NCBI RefSeq assembly: GCF_008642315.1
Contig: NZ_CP029192.1
Span: 2,976,001 to 3,040,000 of the forward strand
Source: Streptomyces venezuelae
GTDB taxonomy: Bacteria; Actinomycetota; Actinomycetes; Streptomycetales; Streptomycetaceae
Length of the DNA: 64,000 bases
Direction: 5' to 3'
Positions within the stretch are counted from its first letter, which is position 1; every line of letters starts with the position of its first letter. The position numbers and the translations under genes were made by a program. Below the pieces are notes generated by a model. It did no database searches. It saw only the letters and a program-made list of their open reading frames with translations, and had not been told where the DNA came from. Shown one piece after another: positions 50,073 to 58,685 of this stretch.

Positions 50073-50801
50073 ATGACCTCGCCTGCCGCCACCACGCCCG
50101 CGTACCGCCGCCTGAGCGTCGAGGCGCGGCGGCGGCAGCTCCTGGACTCCGCGCTCACCCTCTTCGCGCACCGCGCGCCCGAGGAGGTCAACCTCGACGA
50201 CGTCGCGGAGGCGGCCGGCGTCTCGCGGCCGCTCGTGTACCGCTACTTCCCCGGCGGCAAGCAGCAGTTGTACGAGGCCGCGCTGCGGTCCGCCGCCGAC
50301 GACCTGGAGCAGTGCTTCGCCGAGCCGCCGGAGGGCCCCCTCACGCGGCGCCTCTCGCGCGCCCTCGACCGCTACCTGGCCTTCGTCGACCAGCACGACA
50401 CGGGGTTCAGCGCGCTGTTGCAGGGCGGCAGCGTGGTGGAGACGTCGCGGACCTCCGCCATCGTGGACGGCGTGCGCAGGGCCGCCGCGGAGCACATCCT
50501 CAGCCACCTGGACGTGCCCGAGCCGGGGCCCCGCCTCCGCATGACCGTCCGCATGTGGATCACCGCGGTCGAGGCGGCGTCCCTGATCTGGCTGGACGAG
50601 GAGAAGCAGCCGCCGCTCGACGAGCTGCGGGACATGCTCGTCGAGCAGTTCATGGCGGTGCTCGTGGCTACGGCGGGACGGGACCCGCAGACCGCGGAGG
50701 TCGTCCGCCGGGCGCTGACCCTGGAGACGCCCGAGGGGCCCGTGGGCGCGCTCGCCCGCCGGGTGCTGCCCGTGGTCGCCGACGCGGCGCACCTGCTGTG
50801 A
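50073..50801 (+). CDS. TetR-family regulator
   Basis: 242 aa. Residues 15-65 are the TetR HTH (RRQLLDSALTLFAHRAPEEV, LDDVAEAAGVSRPLVYRYFP). The rest is a helical ligand domain (TRRLSRALDRYLAFVDQHDT, MWITAVEAASLIWLDEEK). It follows the AurF-like gene and probably controls the divergent diiron pair, inferred from position. ATG 50073 chosen since the family begins shortly before the HTH. Confidence 0.9.
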   Translation: MTSPAATTPAYRRLSVEARRRQLLDSALTLFAHRAPEEVNLDDVAEAAGVSRPLVYRYFPGGKQQLYEAALRSAADDLEQCFAEPPEGPLTRRLSRALDRYLAFVDQHDTGFSALLQGGSVVETSRTSAIVDGVRRAAAEHILSHLDVPEPGPRLRMTVRMWITAVEAASLIWLDEEKQPPLDELRDMLVEQFMAVLVATAGRDPQTAEVVRRALTLETPEGPVGALARRVLPVVADAAHLL

Positions 50802-50811
50802 CACTGGGGGC

Positions 50812-51063
50812 GTGAAGAGCGAAGACACCCCGTTCGTGGACGGCCCCCTGGACGGCCGGGTCCTGCCGATCCTCCTCGGCCCGACCGGACACCCCCCGAA
50901 GGTCTACCGCGTCCCCGTGCCCGACGACGCGGGCGGCCCTCCGACCGTCCTGGTCTACCGCCGTGTCCGCTCGGCGGGCGCGAGGTGGCGGTACGAGTTC
51001 GACCCGGAGGGCGACAAGGGAAGCGGCCTGAAGTGGCCGTGGTCAAAACAGGGTCCCCGCTGA
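50812..51063 (+). CDS. Small conserved Streptomyces hypothetical protein
   Basis: 83 aa from GTG 50812, 10 nt after the TetR stop. Sequence VDGPLDGRVLPILLGPTGHP, then YRVPVPDDAGGPPTVLVYRR and WRYEFDPEGDKG, is a compact beta-rich protein with no Cys and no signal peptide. Likely co-transcribed with the TetR gene. Function unknown. Confidence 0.7.
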   Translation: MKSEDTPFVDGPLDGRVLPILLGPTGHPPKVYRVPVPDDAGGPPTVLVYRRVRSAGARWRYEFDPEGDKGSGLKWPWSKQGPR

Positions 51064-51085
51064 CGGCTTTCCCCCGCGGCCGGCT

Positions 51086-51377
51086 GGGGGCTGACCGCGC
51101 AGTTCCCCGCGCCCCCAAAAGCCCCGGGGCCCCCGGAGGGTGATTCCTGCGGGCGGGTGGGGGCTGATCGCGCAGTTCCCCGCGCCCCTAGACGCCCCCG
51201 GGCCCCCGGGACGGTGGGTCCCTGCGGGAGCGTGGGGGCTGGCCGCGCAGTTCCCCGCGCCCCTGAAGCGCCCCTCCGGGCGCCCAGGGGCGGTGGGTGC
51301 CTGATCGCGGGGTCACTTCAGGGACACGGGACGAAGTACGACCCAGGGGCGCGGGGAACTGCGCGAGCAACCCCCAC
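51086..51377. repeat. Cluster of interspersed GCGCAGTTCCCCGCGCCCC repeats
   Basis: Three direct copies at 51086-51115, 51159-51188 and 51234-51264, spaced about 73-75 bp, each preceded by GGGGGCTG; one inverted copy lies at 51345-51377 (GGGGCGCGGGGAACTGCGCG). Each can fold into a hairpin. This short motif is very common between Streptomyces genes. The remaining intergenic sequence (51064-51542) has no supported gene. Confidence 0.85.
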
Positions 51378-51542
51378 CCGCCCGCAGGCGGAAACCGTGG
51401 GGATGCAAATCGCCACGCCGACGACCCCTGCAAGGGTGACCCTCGTTGCGCCGACCGCACCCCGCCGGGAGGCGTGCACCCCCGACGCGCCGGATGCTCG
51501 CCCTGCGCGCAGGAGAGCCCTCCGCGCACCGGAGGTGATGAC

Positions 51543-52703
51543 GTGTCAGACACACTGCTGCGGTGGGTCTGCACAGGGGCCGCCCTCGGCGCCCTGTGCA
51601 CCACCGCGACCCCCGCCCACGCGGCACCCAAGGCCCCGGGGCCAGAAGAGCGCCCTGTCACCCAGCTCCTGACGGAGCTTCAGCGGCTGTACCGGTCCGC
51701 GGAGGAGGCCACGGAGACGTACAACGCCACCGCGGAGAAGCTGAAGAAGCAGCGGGCCGACGCCGCCGCCCTGGACCGCGAGCTGGCGAAGGCCCGCGCC
51801 TCCGTGCGCGACAGCCGGAGCGACGCAGGCCGGTTCGCGCGCCAGCAGTACCAGGGAAGCAGCAACCTCTCCCCGTACATGCGCCTGCTGCTCGCCCGCG
51901 ACCCGCAGCGCGCCCTCGACCAGGGCCACGTGCTGCAGCGGGCCGCCGCGGGCCGCGCCGCCACAGTGGAGCGGCTGACCGGCGGGGAACGGAAGGCCGG
52001 TGATCTCGCGGGAGCCGCGAAGCGGGCCCTCACCTCCCAGGCCGCCCTGGCCGCCCGGCAGAAGCGGCAGCGGGACCGGGTCGACGGGCAGCTGCGCGAC
52101 GTCGAGGGGCTGCTGTCCTCGCTGACCGTCGAGCAGCTGGCCGCGCTGCGGCAGGCGGAGGAGGCCGACACGGCGCAGGCCCAGGAGAAGTTCCTGGCGT
52201 CCGGCGCCCTCGGCGGCAGCCCGGCGCAACGGGCGCCGTCACGGCAGGGCGACACCGCCGTCGACTACGCGGTGCGGCAGATCGGCCGCCCCTACAAGTG
52301 GGGCGCCGAAGGACCCAAGGCGTTCGACTGCTCGGGGCTGACCCAGCGGGCCTGGGCGCACGCGGGCCGCAAGATCCCACGGACCAGCCAGGAGCAGTGG
52401 AAGGAGTTGCGCCGCATTCCCCTGAACAAGCTCCGCCCGGGGGACCTCGTCGTCTACTTCCCGAAGGCCACGCACGTGGCGGTGTACCTGGGCGACGGCA
52501 AGGTCGTCCAGGCACCGCGCCCCGGCACCCGTGTCAAGGTCTCGCCCATCGCGGCGAACCCGGTCCTCGGCGCCGTGCGGCCCGACCCCGGGGGCCGGGC
52601 CATGCGCGGGTACACGCCGCCGAAGCTGCCCGCGGGCGCCACCTCGGGCAGTGACATCGGGTACGGCAGGAGTCAGGCGCCGGGCGCGACCGACTCCAGG
52701 TAG
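51543..52703 (+). CDS. NlpC/P60 cell-wall endopeptidase
   Basis: 386 aa from GTG 51543 with GGAGG 7 nt upstream. Signal peptide ending ATPAHA. Residues 35-215 are a long coiled coil (LLTELQRLYRSAEEATETYN, LKKQRADAAALDRELAKAR). Residues 235-350 are the NlpC/P60 domain with C263 in AFDCSGLTQRAW and H311 in ATHVAVYLGDG. It cleaves peptidoglycan stem peptides (RipA-like layout). It converges on the styrene-monooxygenase-like gene with a 31-nt overlap. Confidence 0.93.
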   Translation: MSDTLLRWVCTGAALGALCTTATPAHAAPKAPGPEERPVTQLLTELQRLYRSAEEATETYNATAEKLKKQRADAAALDRELAKARASVRDSRSDAGRFARQQYQGSSNLSPYMRLLLARDPQRALDQGHVLQRAAAGRAATVERLTGGERKAGDLAGAAKRALTSQAALAARQKRQRDRVDGQLRDVEGLLSSLTVEQLAALRQAEEADTAQAQEKFLASGALGGSPAQRAPSRQGDTAVDYAVRQIGRPYKWGAEGPKAFDCSGLTQRAWAHAGRKIPRTSQEQWKELRRIPLNKLRPGDLVVYFPKATHVAVYLGDGKVVQAPRPGTRVKVSPIAANPVLGAVRPDPGGRAMRGYTPPKLPAGATSGSDIGYGRSQAPGATDSR

Positions 52704-53911
52704 GCGGCGGCCTTCTCCGGGTCGAAGAAGAAGTTCTCGAAGTCGGCCGGGTCGTTGAAGCCGTTGGCGAACCGGTCGGCGACGGGCTGGAGCTGACCGG
52801 CCGCGCCGAGGATGTTCAGGACGTGCTCCGGCGGGGCGCCCAGCATCGCGTTCGTCCACTTGGTGACGTGCTGCGCCGTCTCCCAGTAGCGGTCGAAGGC
52901 CGACTGCATCCACTCCGCGTCGAAGGGCTTGTCGCCGTGGTCGACGATGGAGGAGATGTACGAGGCGGCGCACTTGGACGCCGAGTTGGAGCCCTGGCCG
53001 GTGATGGGGTCGTTGGCGACGACGACGTCGGCGACCCCGAGGACGAGCCCGCCGCTGGGCAGCCGCCCGATCGGCTTGCGCACGGTGGGGGCGTACCGCC
53101 CGGCCAGCGTGCCGCCCGCGTCGGTCAGCTCGACCTTCGTGGCGCGCGCGTACTCCCAGGGCAGGAACTTCTCCAGGAGTTCGAGGGTGAGCGCCAGGTG
53201 CTCGCTGGGGTCCTTGATGCCCTGGAAGACGTCGAGCGGGCCGCCGGGTATGCCCTCCCAGAAGAGGATGTCCGCGCGGCCGGACGTGGTGAGCGTCGGC
53301 ATGACGAAGAGCTCGCCGACACCGGGCACGAGGTTGCAGCGGACCGCGTCGAACTCGGGGTGCTCGGGGCGCGGGCCGAGGCCGTGCACGTACGCCACCG
53401 AGAGCGCGCGCTGCGGGGCGTCGAACGGCGAGCGGGCGGCGTCGCGCTCGAACATGGACACCAGCTCGCCCTTGCCCGCCGAGACGAGCACGAGGTCGTA
53501 GGTGCGCGAGAAGTAGTCCAGGTCACCGACGGCCGCGCCGTGGATGACCAGCTGCCCGCCGCGCTGCGCGAACGTGTCCATCCAGCCGGCCATCTTCACG
53601 CGCTGGTCGACGGATTGCGCGTACCCGTCGAGCTTGCCGACCCAGTCGATGACGCGGGCGCCGTCGGGGCCCGCGACCGAGACGCCGACGCCCTCGATCC
53701 TCGGGGCCTGCGACTCCCAGAAGTTCGCCTGGATGTCGCGCTCGTGCTGGAGCGCCGTGTGGAACATGCACTGCGTGGACATGACCCGGCCGGACCGGAT
53801 CTCGTCCGCGGTGCGGTTGGACATGAGGGTGACCTCGTACCCCTGTGCCTGGAGTCCGAGGGCGATCTGGAGTCCGGACTGGCCGGCTCCGACGACGAGT
53901 ATCTTCCGCAT
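52673..53911 (-). CDS. Styrene/indole monooxygenase-like FAD oxygenase, attached to the conservon
   Basis: 412 aa. FAD-binding Rossmann motif VVGAGQSGLQIALGLQAQGY at the N-terminus, then VMSTQCMFHTALQHERD as in StyA-type epoxidases. Later GVADVVVANDPITGQGSNSA gives the second FAD motif, and the C-terminus has AAGQLQPVADRFANGFNDPA. StyA enzymes epoxidise styrene or indole with FADH2 from a partner reductase; no StyB-like reductase is adjacent. It starts 27 nt after the CvnD stop, same strand, so likely in the conservon operon. Confidence 0.87.
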   Translation of the reverse strand: MRKILVVGAGQSGLQIALGLQAQGYEVTLMSNRTADEIRSGRVMSTQCMFHTALQHERDIQANFWESQAPRIEGVGVSVAGPDGARVIDWVGKLDGYAQSVDQRVKMAGWMDTFAQRGGQLVIHGAAVGDLDYFSRTYDLVLVSAGKGELVSMFERDAARSPFDAPQRALSVAYVHGLGPRPEHPEFDAVRCNLVPGVGELFVMPTLTTSGRADILFWEGIPGGPLDVFQGIKDPSEHLALTLELLEKFLPWEYARATKVELTDAGGTLAGRYAPTVRKPIGRLPSGGLVLGVADVVVANDPITGQGSNSASKCAASYISSIVDHGDKPFDAEWMQSAFDRYWETAQHVTKWTNAMLGAPPEHVLNILGAAGQLQPVADRFANGFNDPADFENFFFDPEKAAAYLESVAPGA

Positions 53912-53938
53912 GCGGGTCCTTCTTACTTCCTCGGGGTC

Positions 53939-54556
53939 TTACTCAGGGGTGGCGTCGAGCGCGTGGCCGACCAGGGCGAGGAGCGACTCGATGACCGAGA
54001 TCCGCTGCCTGGCGTCCATGATCAGTACCGGTATGTGCGGCGGCACCGTCAGGGCCTCGCGCACGTCCGCCACCTCGAACTTCTCGCTGCCGTCGAAGTG
54101 GTTGACCGCGACGACGTACGGCAGGCCGCAGCTCTCGAAGTAGTCGAGGGCGGGGAAGCAGTCGGACAGGCGGCGGGTGTCGGCGAGCACGACGGCGCCG
54201 ATCGCGCCGCGCACCAGGTCGTCCCACATGAACCAGAACCGCTGCTGGCCCGGCGTACCGAAGAGGTAGAGCACCAGGTCGTCGTCGAGCGTGATGCGGC
54301 CGAAGTCCATGGCGACCGTCGTGGTCGTCTTCTCCGGGGTCCCGCTCAGATCGTCGGTGTCGGCGCTCGCCTGCGTCATCAGCGCCTCCGTCTGGAGGGG
54401 CGTGATCTCGGAGACGGCGGTCACCAGTGTCGTCTTGCCGACGCCGAAACCGCCCGCCACCACTATCTTCGTGGCGATCGGGGCACGTGACCTGTCCGTC
54501 TGCCAGGCCTGCAACTGACCCTCGTTCTCGAGGAGTTCAGAGACGGCGGAGTCCAC
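53939..54556 (-). CDS. cvnD: Conservon GTPase CvnD
   Basis: 205 aa from GTG 54556. Ras-like small GTPase: G1 GGFGVGKTTLV, G3 FGTPGQQRFWFMWDDL, G4-like VAVNHFDG. The D-x-x-G of the standard G3 is replaced by GTPGQ, as in conservon and MglA-like GTPases. It acts with CvnA-C in a membrane signalling complex resembling G-protein systems. It overlaps cvnC by 20 nt. Confidence 0.94.
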   Translation of the reverse strand: MDSAVSELLENEGQLQAWQTDRSRAPIATKIVVAGGFGVGKTTLVTAVSEITPLQTEALMTQASADTDDLSGTPEKTTTTVAMDFGRITLDDDLVLYLFGTPGQQRFWFMWDDLVRGAIGAVVLADTRRLSDCFPALDYFESCGLPYVVAVNHFDGSEKFEVADVREALTVPPHIPVLIMDARQRISVIESLLALVGHALDATPE

Positions 54557-54959
54557 TCAGCACCCTTTCCAGCAGTGCGCGGTCGGGCGCACCCGGGCCG
54601 TGGCCCGTTCCGTACACCCGGATCTTTCCCTGGTCGGCGAGGTCGCTGAGCAGCACGCGGACCACGCCGAGCGGCATCTTGAGGAGCGCCGCGATCTCCG
54701 CGACCGTGCGCATGCGACGGCAGATCTCGACGATCGCCCGCATCTCCGGCATGACCTTCGACAGCGTGCCCTTGGGCAGTTCGAGGCGCTCGTCGGGCGC
54801 CTCGATCGCGGCGTTGCTCGCCACGAACGTCTCGACGAGCAGCACGTGCCCGAATCTGGTCCGGCCGCCGGTCAGCGAGTAGGGGCGGACGCGGGCGGGT
54901 TTTCGGTCGCCGCCCCGCTGCGGCAGCTTCGGCGTCTTGCTGCTGCGGCTGCTGCTCAT
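54537..54959 (-). CDS. cvnC: Conservon protein CvnC (DUF742)
   Basis: 140 aa. DUF742 domain: VRPYSLTGGRTRFGHVLLVE, PEMRAIVEICRRMRTVAEIA, LLKMPLGVVRVLLSDLADQG. A winged-helix-like fold. Overlaps cvnB (ATGA, 4 nt) and cvnD (20 nt). The Lys/Arg-rich start (SSKTPKLPQRGGDRKPARVR) is standard. Confidence 0.94.
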   Translation of the reverse strand: MSSSRSSKTPKLPQRGGDRKPARVRPYSLTGGRTRFGHVLLVETFVASNAAIEAPDERLELPKGTLSKVMPEMRAIVEICRRMRTVAEIAALLKMPLGVVRVLLSDLADQGKIRVYGTGHGPGAPDRALLERVLSGLRRL

Positions 54960-55465
54960 CGGGCACTCTCCATCGACTGGCGCAGCTCGCTGCGGAGTTC
55001 GGGGGTGAGGACGTGCCCGGCGCGGCCGACGAAGAGGGCCATGTGGTACGCGACGACGCTCATGTCGCAGTCCGGGGTGGCGTGCACGCCGAGCAGCGAG
55101 CCGTCGCTGATCGCCATGACGAAGAGGCTGCCCTCCTCCATCGCGACGACGGTCTGCTTGACTCCGCCGCCGTCCATCAGCTTCGCGGCGCCGATGGTGA
55201 GGGAGCCGAGCCCGGACACGATGGTCGCGAGGTCGGCGCTCGACCCCTTGGGGCCCGTCGGCTTCTCCGCGGGGCGCTCGGCGTTGCGCCCGGGGTCGGA
55301 GGAGAGCAGGAGCAGCCCGTCGGACGAGACGACCGCGACGGAGAGGAGCCCGGGCACCTCCTCCACCAGGTTCGTCAGGAGCCAGTGCAGGTTGCGTGCT
55401 TCCCTGCTCAGGCCGTACGTGGCGGGTTCGGCGGAAGAACTGGGCGTGCGCATGGGCGCAGTCAA
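54956..55465 (-). CDS. cvnB: Conservon roadblock/LC7 protein CvnB
   Basis: 169 aa from a TTG at 55465 with GAGGAGG upstream; the TTG overlaps the cvnA stop as TTGA. An ATG at 55453 is the alternative. Roadblock/LC7 fold (LHWLLTNLVEEVPGLLSVAV, SSDGLLLLSSDPGR, MEEGSLFVMAISDGSLLGVH), which binds the GTPase CvnD. Confidence 0.94.
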   Translation of the reverse strand: MTAPMRTPSSSAEPATYGLSREARNLHWLLTNLVEEVPGLLSVAVVSSDGLLLLSSDPGRNAERPAEKPTGPKGSSADLATIVSGLGSLTIGAAKLMDGGGVKQTVVAMEEGSLFVMAISDGSLLGVHATPDCDMSVVAYHMALFVGRAGHVLTPELRSELRQSMESAR

Positions 55466-58329
55466 CTGCTTGCCTCCTCGACTGGGTCCCCCATTACGTC
55501 TGCGGCTCGTTCATTCTTTTCATCACCCGAGTCATCACTCGGGTGATCACCGGAGATCTCGGCCTCCACGTCCCGTCGGCCGCTGATCGCGCCCTGGTGG
55601 AAGTTGCCGAGGCGGCGCCGGAGTGCCTCGGCGTCCACGGAGCCGCTACGCGGCTTGGGCGCGGCGGCCGCGGGGGCGGTGATCTTCGGGGTGCGCTTGG
55701 GCAGGCCCTTGTCGGTGACGCGCTCCCACTTGGGGGGCGCGGGCCGTGCCGAGTCGGGCTCGGGGCCGGGCTCCGTGTGCTCGGGCTCCGGCTCGGTCTC
55801 CTCCGGTACGGGAGGCGCCGTGAGCTCCATGGTCGTCTCGGGCGACGGGGAGGGCTCGGGAGCGGGTTCACCGGCCGGTTCGACGGACGGCTCGGGGGCC
55901 GGTTCGGCGGACTGCTCAGGGTCCGAGTCGGTGGACTGCTCGGGGGCCGGTTCGGCGGACTGCTCGGGGGCCGCGTCGGGGGACGGTTCCGGGGACGGCG
56001 AGGGCAGTGCCGTCTCCAGGGTCCGTTCGGCCGCCGCGATCAGCGGGTCCTCGCCGGGCGCGCCGGCCAGCCGCCCCGGAAGCACGTTGGAGTTGGCCTC
56101 GGCCTCCGACCCCGGCAGATGGGTCAGCGGCTCCCCCGCACGCGGCGGCGTGACCACCGCGGCCTGCGAGGGCGCGTCCGCGAGGATGCCCTCGGGCAGC
56201 ACGACGACCGCCGCGACCCCGCCCTGCTTCTGGTCCCGCAGCCGCACCCGCGCCCCGTGCCGGGCGGCGAGCCGCGCGACGACGTAGAGGCCGAGCCCGA
56301 GGCCGTCCCCGCTCTCCTGGTCGTACGCGTCGTCGGGGTCGAAGTCCGCGAGGCGGGCGTTGAGCTCCCGCATCCGGTCCTGGGTGACGCCGATGCCCTC
56401 GTCCTGGACGGAGAGCATGACCTCGCCGTTCTCCAGGAGCCAGCCGGAGACCTCGACGGAGGAGTCCGGCGGCGAGAACGAGGTCGCGTTCTCCAGGAGT
56501 TCGGCGGTGAGGTGGCTGATGTCGTCCGCGGCGAAGCCCGCCACGTGCGTGTGCGGCGGCAGCGTGGCGATGCGGACGCGTTCGTACCGCTCGATCTCGG
56601 AGACGGCCGCGCGCACCACGTCGACGAGCGGGACGGCACCGGGGTGCTGGTGGCCGTGTTCCGCGCCGGCGAGGACCAGGAGGTTCTCGCTGTGCCGCCG
56701 CATGACGGTGGCGAGGTGGTCGAGCTTGAAGAGCGTGGCGAGGCGGTCCGGGTCCTGCTCGCGGTCCTCCAGGTGCTCGATGACGGCGAGCTGGCGCTCC
56801 ACCAGGCCGAGCGTGCGCAGGGCCAGGTTGACGAAGGTGCCGTGGATGGACTGGCGCACCCGCTCCAGGTGCGCGGAGGCCTCGGCGAGCTCCTCGCGCA
56901 GCGCCGCGCGCTCGTCGGCCATGGACTGGCGCTGCCCGATGAGGTGCTTGCGGTCCGATTCGAGGGTGGCGAGGCGCTCGGTGAGGGCGGCCGCGTGGCC
57001 GTGCAGGGCGTTGACGGAGCGTACGACCTGGGCGAACTCGTCGTCGCGGCCGGTGAAGCGGATCGGCTCCTGGGGCGCGGGCTCGGTGGCGAGGCGGGCC
57101 GAGCCGAGGCGCAGGACCGCGAGCGGGCGGGTCAGCGTGCGGGCCGCGCCCATGGCGACGCCGACGGCGACGAGCAGGCAGACGCCGACGAGGGCGATCC
57201 GGATCTCCAGCGCCGTGACGTCGTCGTCGCGCAGCTGGGCGAGCTGCTTGGTGCGCTCGACGCCGAGCGCGGACTCGGCGCCGCGCATGGTCTCGATGCG
57301 GGCGGAGAGCGCGGCGTCGACCTTCTTCCTGTCGTAGCGCCGCTCGGCCGCGGAGAGCTTCGGCTGGTCGGTGAGGCGCTCCAGGTACTTCTCGGCGGCG
57401 CCGACCTCGGAGCCGGTGACGGTCGACTCGTACGTGGCGCGGGCCGGGTCGCTCGCCGCGTCGCGGAAGTCGGCGAGGGCGGCCAGCTCGCGGACGCGGG
57501 CCCGCTGGGCTGCGGAGCTGAGCTCGTCGCGCCGCTTGGCGTCGGCCGGCGACTCCTCGGTGACGGTGGTCGGCAGGCCGGTGACCGGGTCGACGGTGGA
57601 GGTGCCGGTGGGGCGGGGCAGGGCGAGGGCGGCGAGGAGGAGGCCGCGGGCCGCGGCGGCCTGCTCCACGGCGTGGTCGAGGTCGGAGAGGGCGAGGGCG
57701 CCCTGGTTGGCCTCGGGGGGCAGCTTCTCGGCCAGGTCGCGGGTGAGGCCGTGCAGTTCGGCGATGACCCTGGTGTACGCCTCGTGGGCTTCGAGAGCGG
57801 TGCTCTTGCCGGTGAGCGCCGCTCTGCGCACGGCGGCGATGTCGGCGAGGTCGCCGCGCAGTCCGGCGGGCGCGTCGGCGCCGCGGAGCTCGTCGATCTG
57901 CCGGTCCACGCGGGCGCTGCGGCTCTGGGAGAGGCCCTTGTCCTGGGGTCGTCCGGCGGCGATGAAGGTGGTGACCTCGTCCCGCTCGTCGGCGAGCGAG
58001 TGGCCGAGGGAGACCGCCTGCTGGGTCTGTTCGGCGAGGGTGACCAGGTTCTGCGTGTCGTTCAGGTCGCCGGACGCGGCGAGGACGGCGGGCGCGCCCG
58101 CGCCCGCGATGGCGGCGGCCACGACCGCGACCGCGACGATCAGCCGATTGCGCACACGCGCGGTGGGCGCCTTGTTGACCGGCGGCGCCGCGGCTTCGGG
58201 CACGGAGGCGTCCGTGCCCGTGCGCTCCGGCACATGCTCGGTTGGAGTCGTCGCGCCCGGCGTGGCCCCTTCCGGGGCCGTCTGCTTGCCTTTGCGCCGA
58301 GGCCGCATCTTCTGCACCGGTGCTCGCAT
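55462..58329 (-). CDS. cvnA: Conservon sensor kinase-like protein CvnA
   Basis: 955 aa from ATG 58329 (no strong RBS; ATG 58308 is possible). Membrane helix at about 50-75, a large extracytoplasmic nitrate/nitrite-sensing (NIT)-like helical domain (about 80-370), second helix (IRIALVGVCLLVAVGVAMGA), HAMP, then a histidine-kinase-type ATPase (LTAELLENATSFSPPDSSVE, DEGIGV, SGDGLGLGLYVVARLA). There is no clear phospho-acceptor H-box, as in other CvnA. The last 250 residues are a Pro/Glu/Ser repeat-rich tail (EPAPEQS-type) ending in KRTPKITAPAAAAPKPR and a conserved C-terminus with RRRLGNFHQGAISGRRDVEA. Confidence 0.93.
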   Translation of the reverse strand: MRAPVQKMRPRRKGKQTAPEGATPGATTPTEHVPERTGTDASVPEAAAPPVNKAPTARVRNRLIVAVAVVAAAIAGAGAPAVLAASGDLNDTQNLVTLAEQTQQAVSLGHSLADERDEVTTFIAAGRPQDKGLSQSRSARVDRQIDELRGADAPAGLRGDLADIAAVRRAALTGKSTALEAHEAYTRVIAELHGLTRDLAEKLPPEANQGALALSDLDHAVEQAAAARGLLLAALALPRPTGTSTVDPVTGLPTTVTEESPADAKRRDELSSAAQRARVRELAALADFRDAASDPARATYESTVTGSEVGAAEKYLERLTDQPKLSAAERRYDRKKVDAALSARIETMRGAESALGVERTKQLAQLRDDDVTALEIRIALVGVCLLVAVGVAMGAARTLTRPLAVLRLGSARLATEPAPQEPIRFTGRDDEFAQVVRSVNALHGHAAALTERLATLESDRKHLIGQRQSMADERAALREELAEASAHLERVRQSIHGTFVNLALRTLGLVERQLAVIEHLEDREQDPDRLATLFKLDHLATVMRRHSENLLVLAGAEHGHQHPGAVPLVDVVRAAVSEIERYERVRIATLPPHTHVAGFAADDISHLTAELLENATSFSPPDSSVEVSGWLLENGEVMLSVQDEGIGVTQDRMRELNARLADFDPDDAYDQESGDGLGLGLYVVARLAARHGARVRLRDQKQGGVAAVVVLPEGILADAPSQAAVVTPPRAGEPLTHLPGSEAEANSNVLPGRLAGAPGEDPLIAAAERTLETALPSPSPEPSPDAAPEQSAEPAPEQSTDSDPEQSAEPAPEPSVEPAGEPAPEPSPSPETTMELTAPPVPEETEPEPEHTEPGPEPDSARPAPPKWERVTDKGLPKRTPKITAPAAAAPKPRSGSVDAEALRRRLGNFHQGAISGRRDVEAEISGDHPSDDSGDEKNERAADVMGDPVEEASS

Positions 58330-58685
58330 TCTTGTTTTCGTCTGCCCTTGGCCCGGGTGACGACCTGTCAACACGAGCGCTCCCCCGGTACGGCTCCTGA
58401 CCTTTCCAGTGCCGGTTGGTGGCGGTCGCGCATCGCCTGCCTGGCCACCCGAAGGAGTGAACATCGGCGGGGAGTTGGCGAGCAAGTCCCGGCACGGCCG
58501 CCGGAGGGCCTCCGCGGTGCGCCGGTTGGACGTCTCCGACCGGCTTTGGCAGGATGCGCCGCCACACCCCTGACGGAGGTGATCATTCCGGTCGAATCCG
58601 GCGCCCGCACCGCCCGTTCGTGGCCCTCCGTGACCCCTTCGCGGCTTCCGGTGGACCCTGTGAAGGCCTCGTGCAGACTGGCCGG
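58330..58685. other. Divergent promoter region of cvnA and the PP2C-like gene
   Basis: 356 bases with no supported gene; short frames lack RBS. Must hold both promoters. No striking operator is seen. Confidence 0.4.

Noticed and set aside
51086..51377. Repeats as a CRISPR array
   Set aside because: Only three direct copies and one inverted copy, spacers are similar to each other, no cas genes; matches the common Streptomyces hairpin repeat.
51378..51542. Possible riboswitch (ydaO type) upstream of the NlpC/P60 gene
   Set aside because: Some Streptomyces wall hydrolases have one, but the conserved motifs were not found here.
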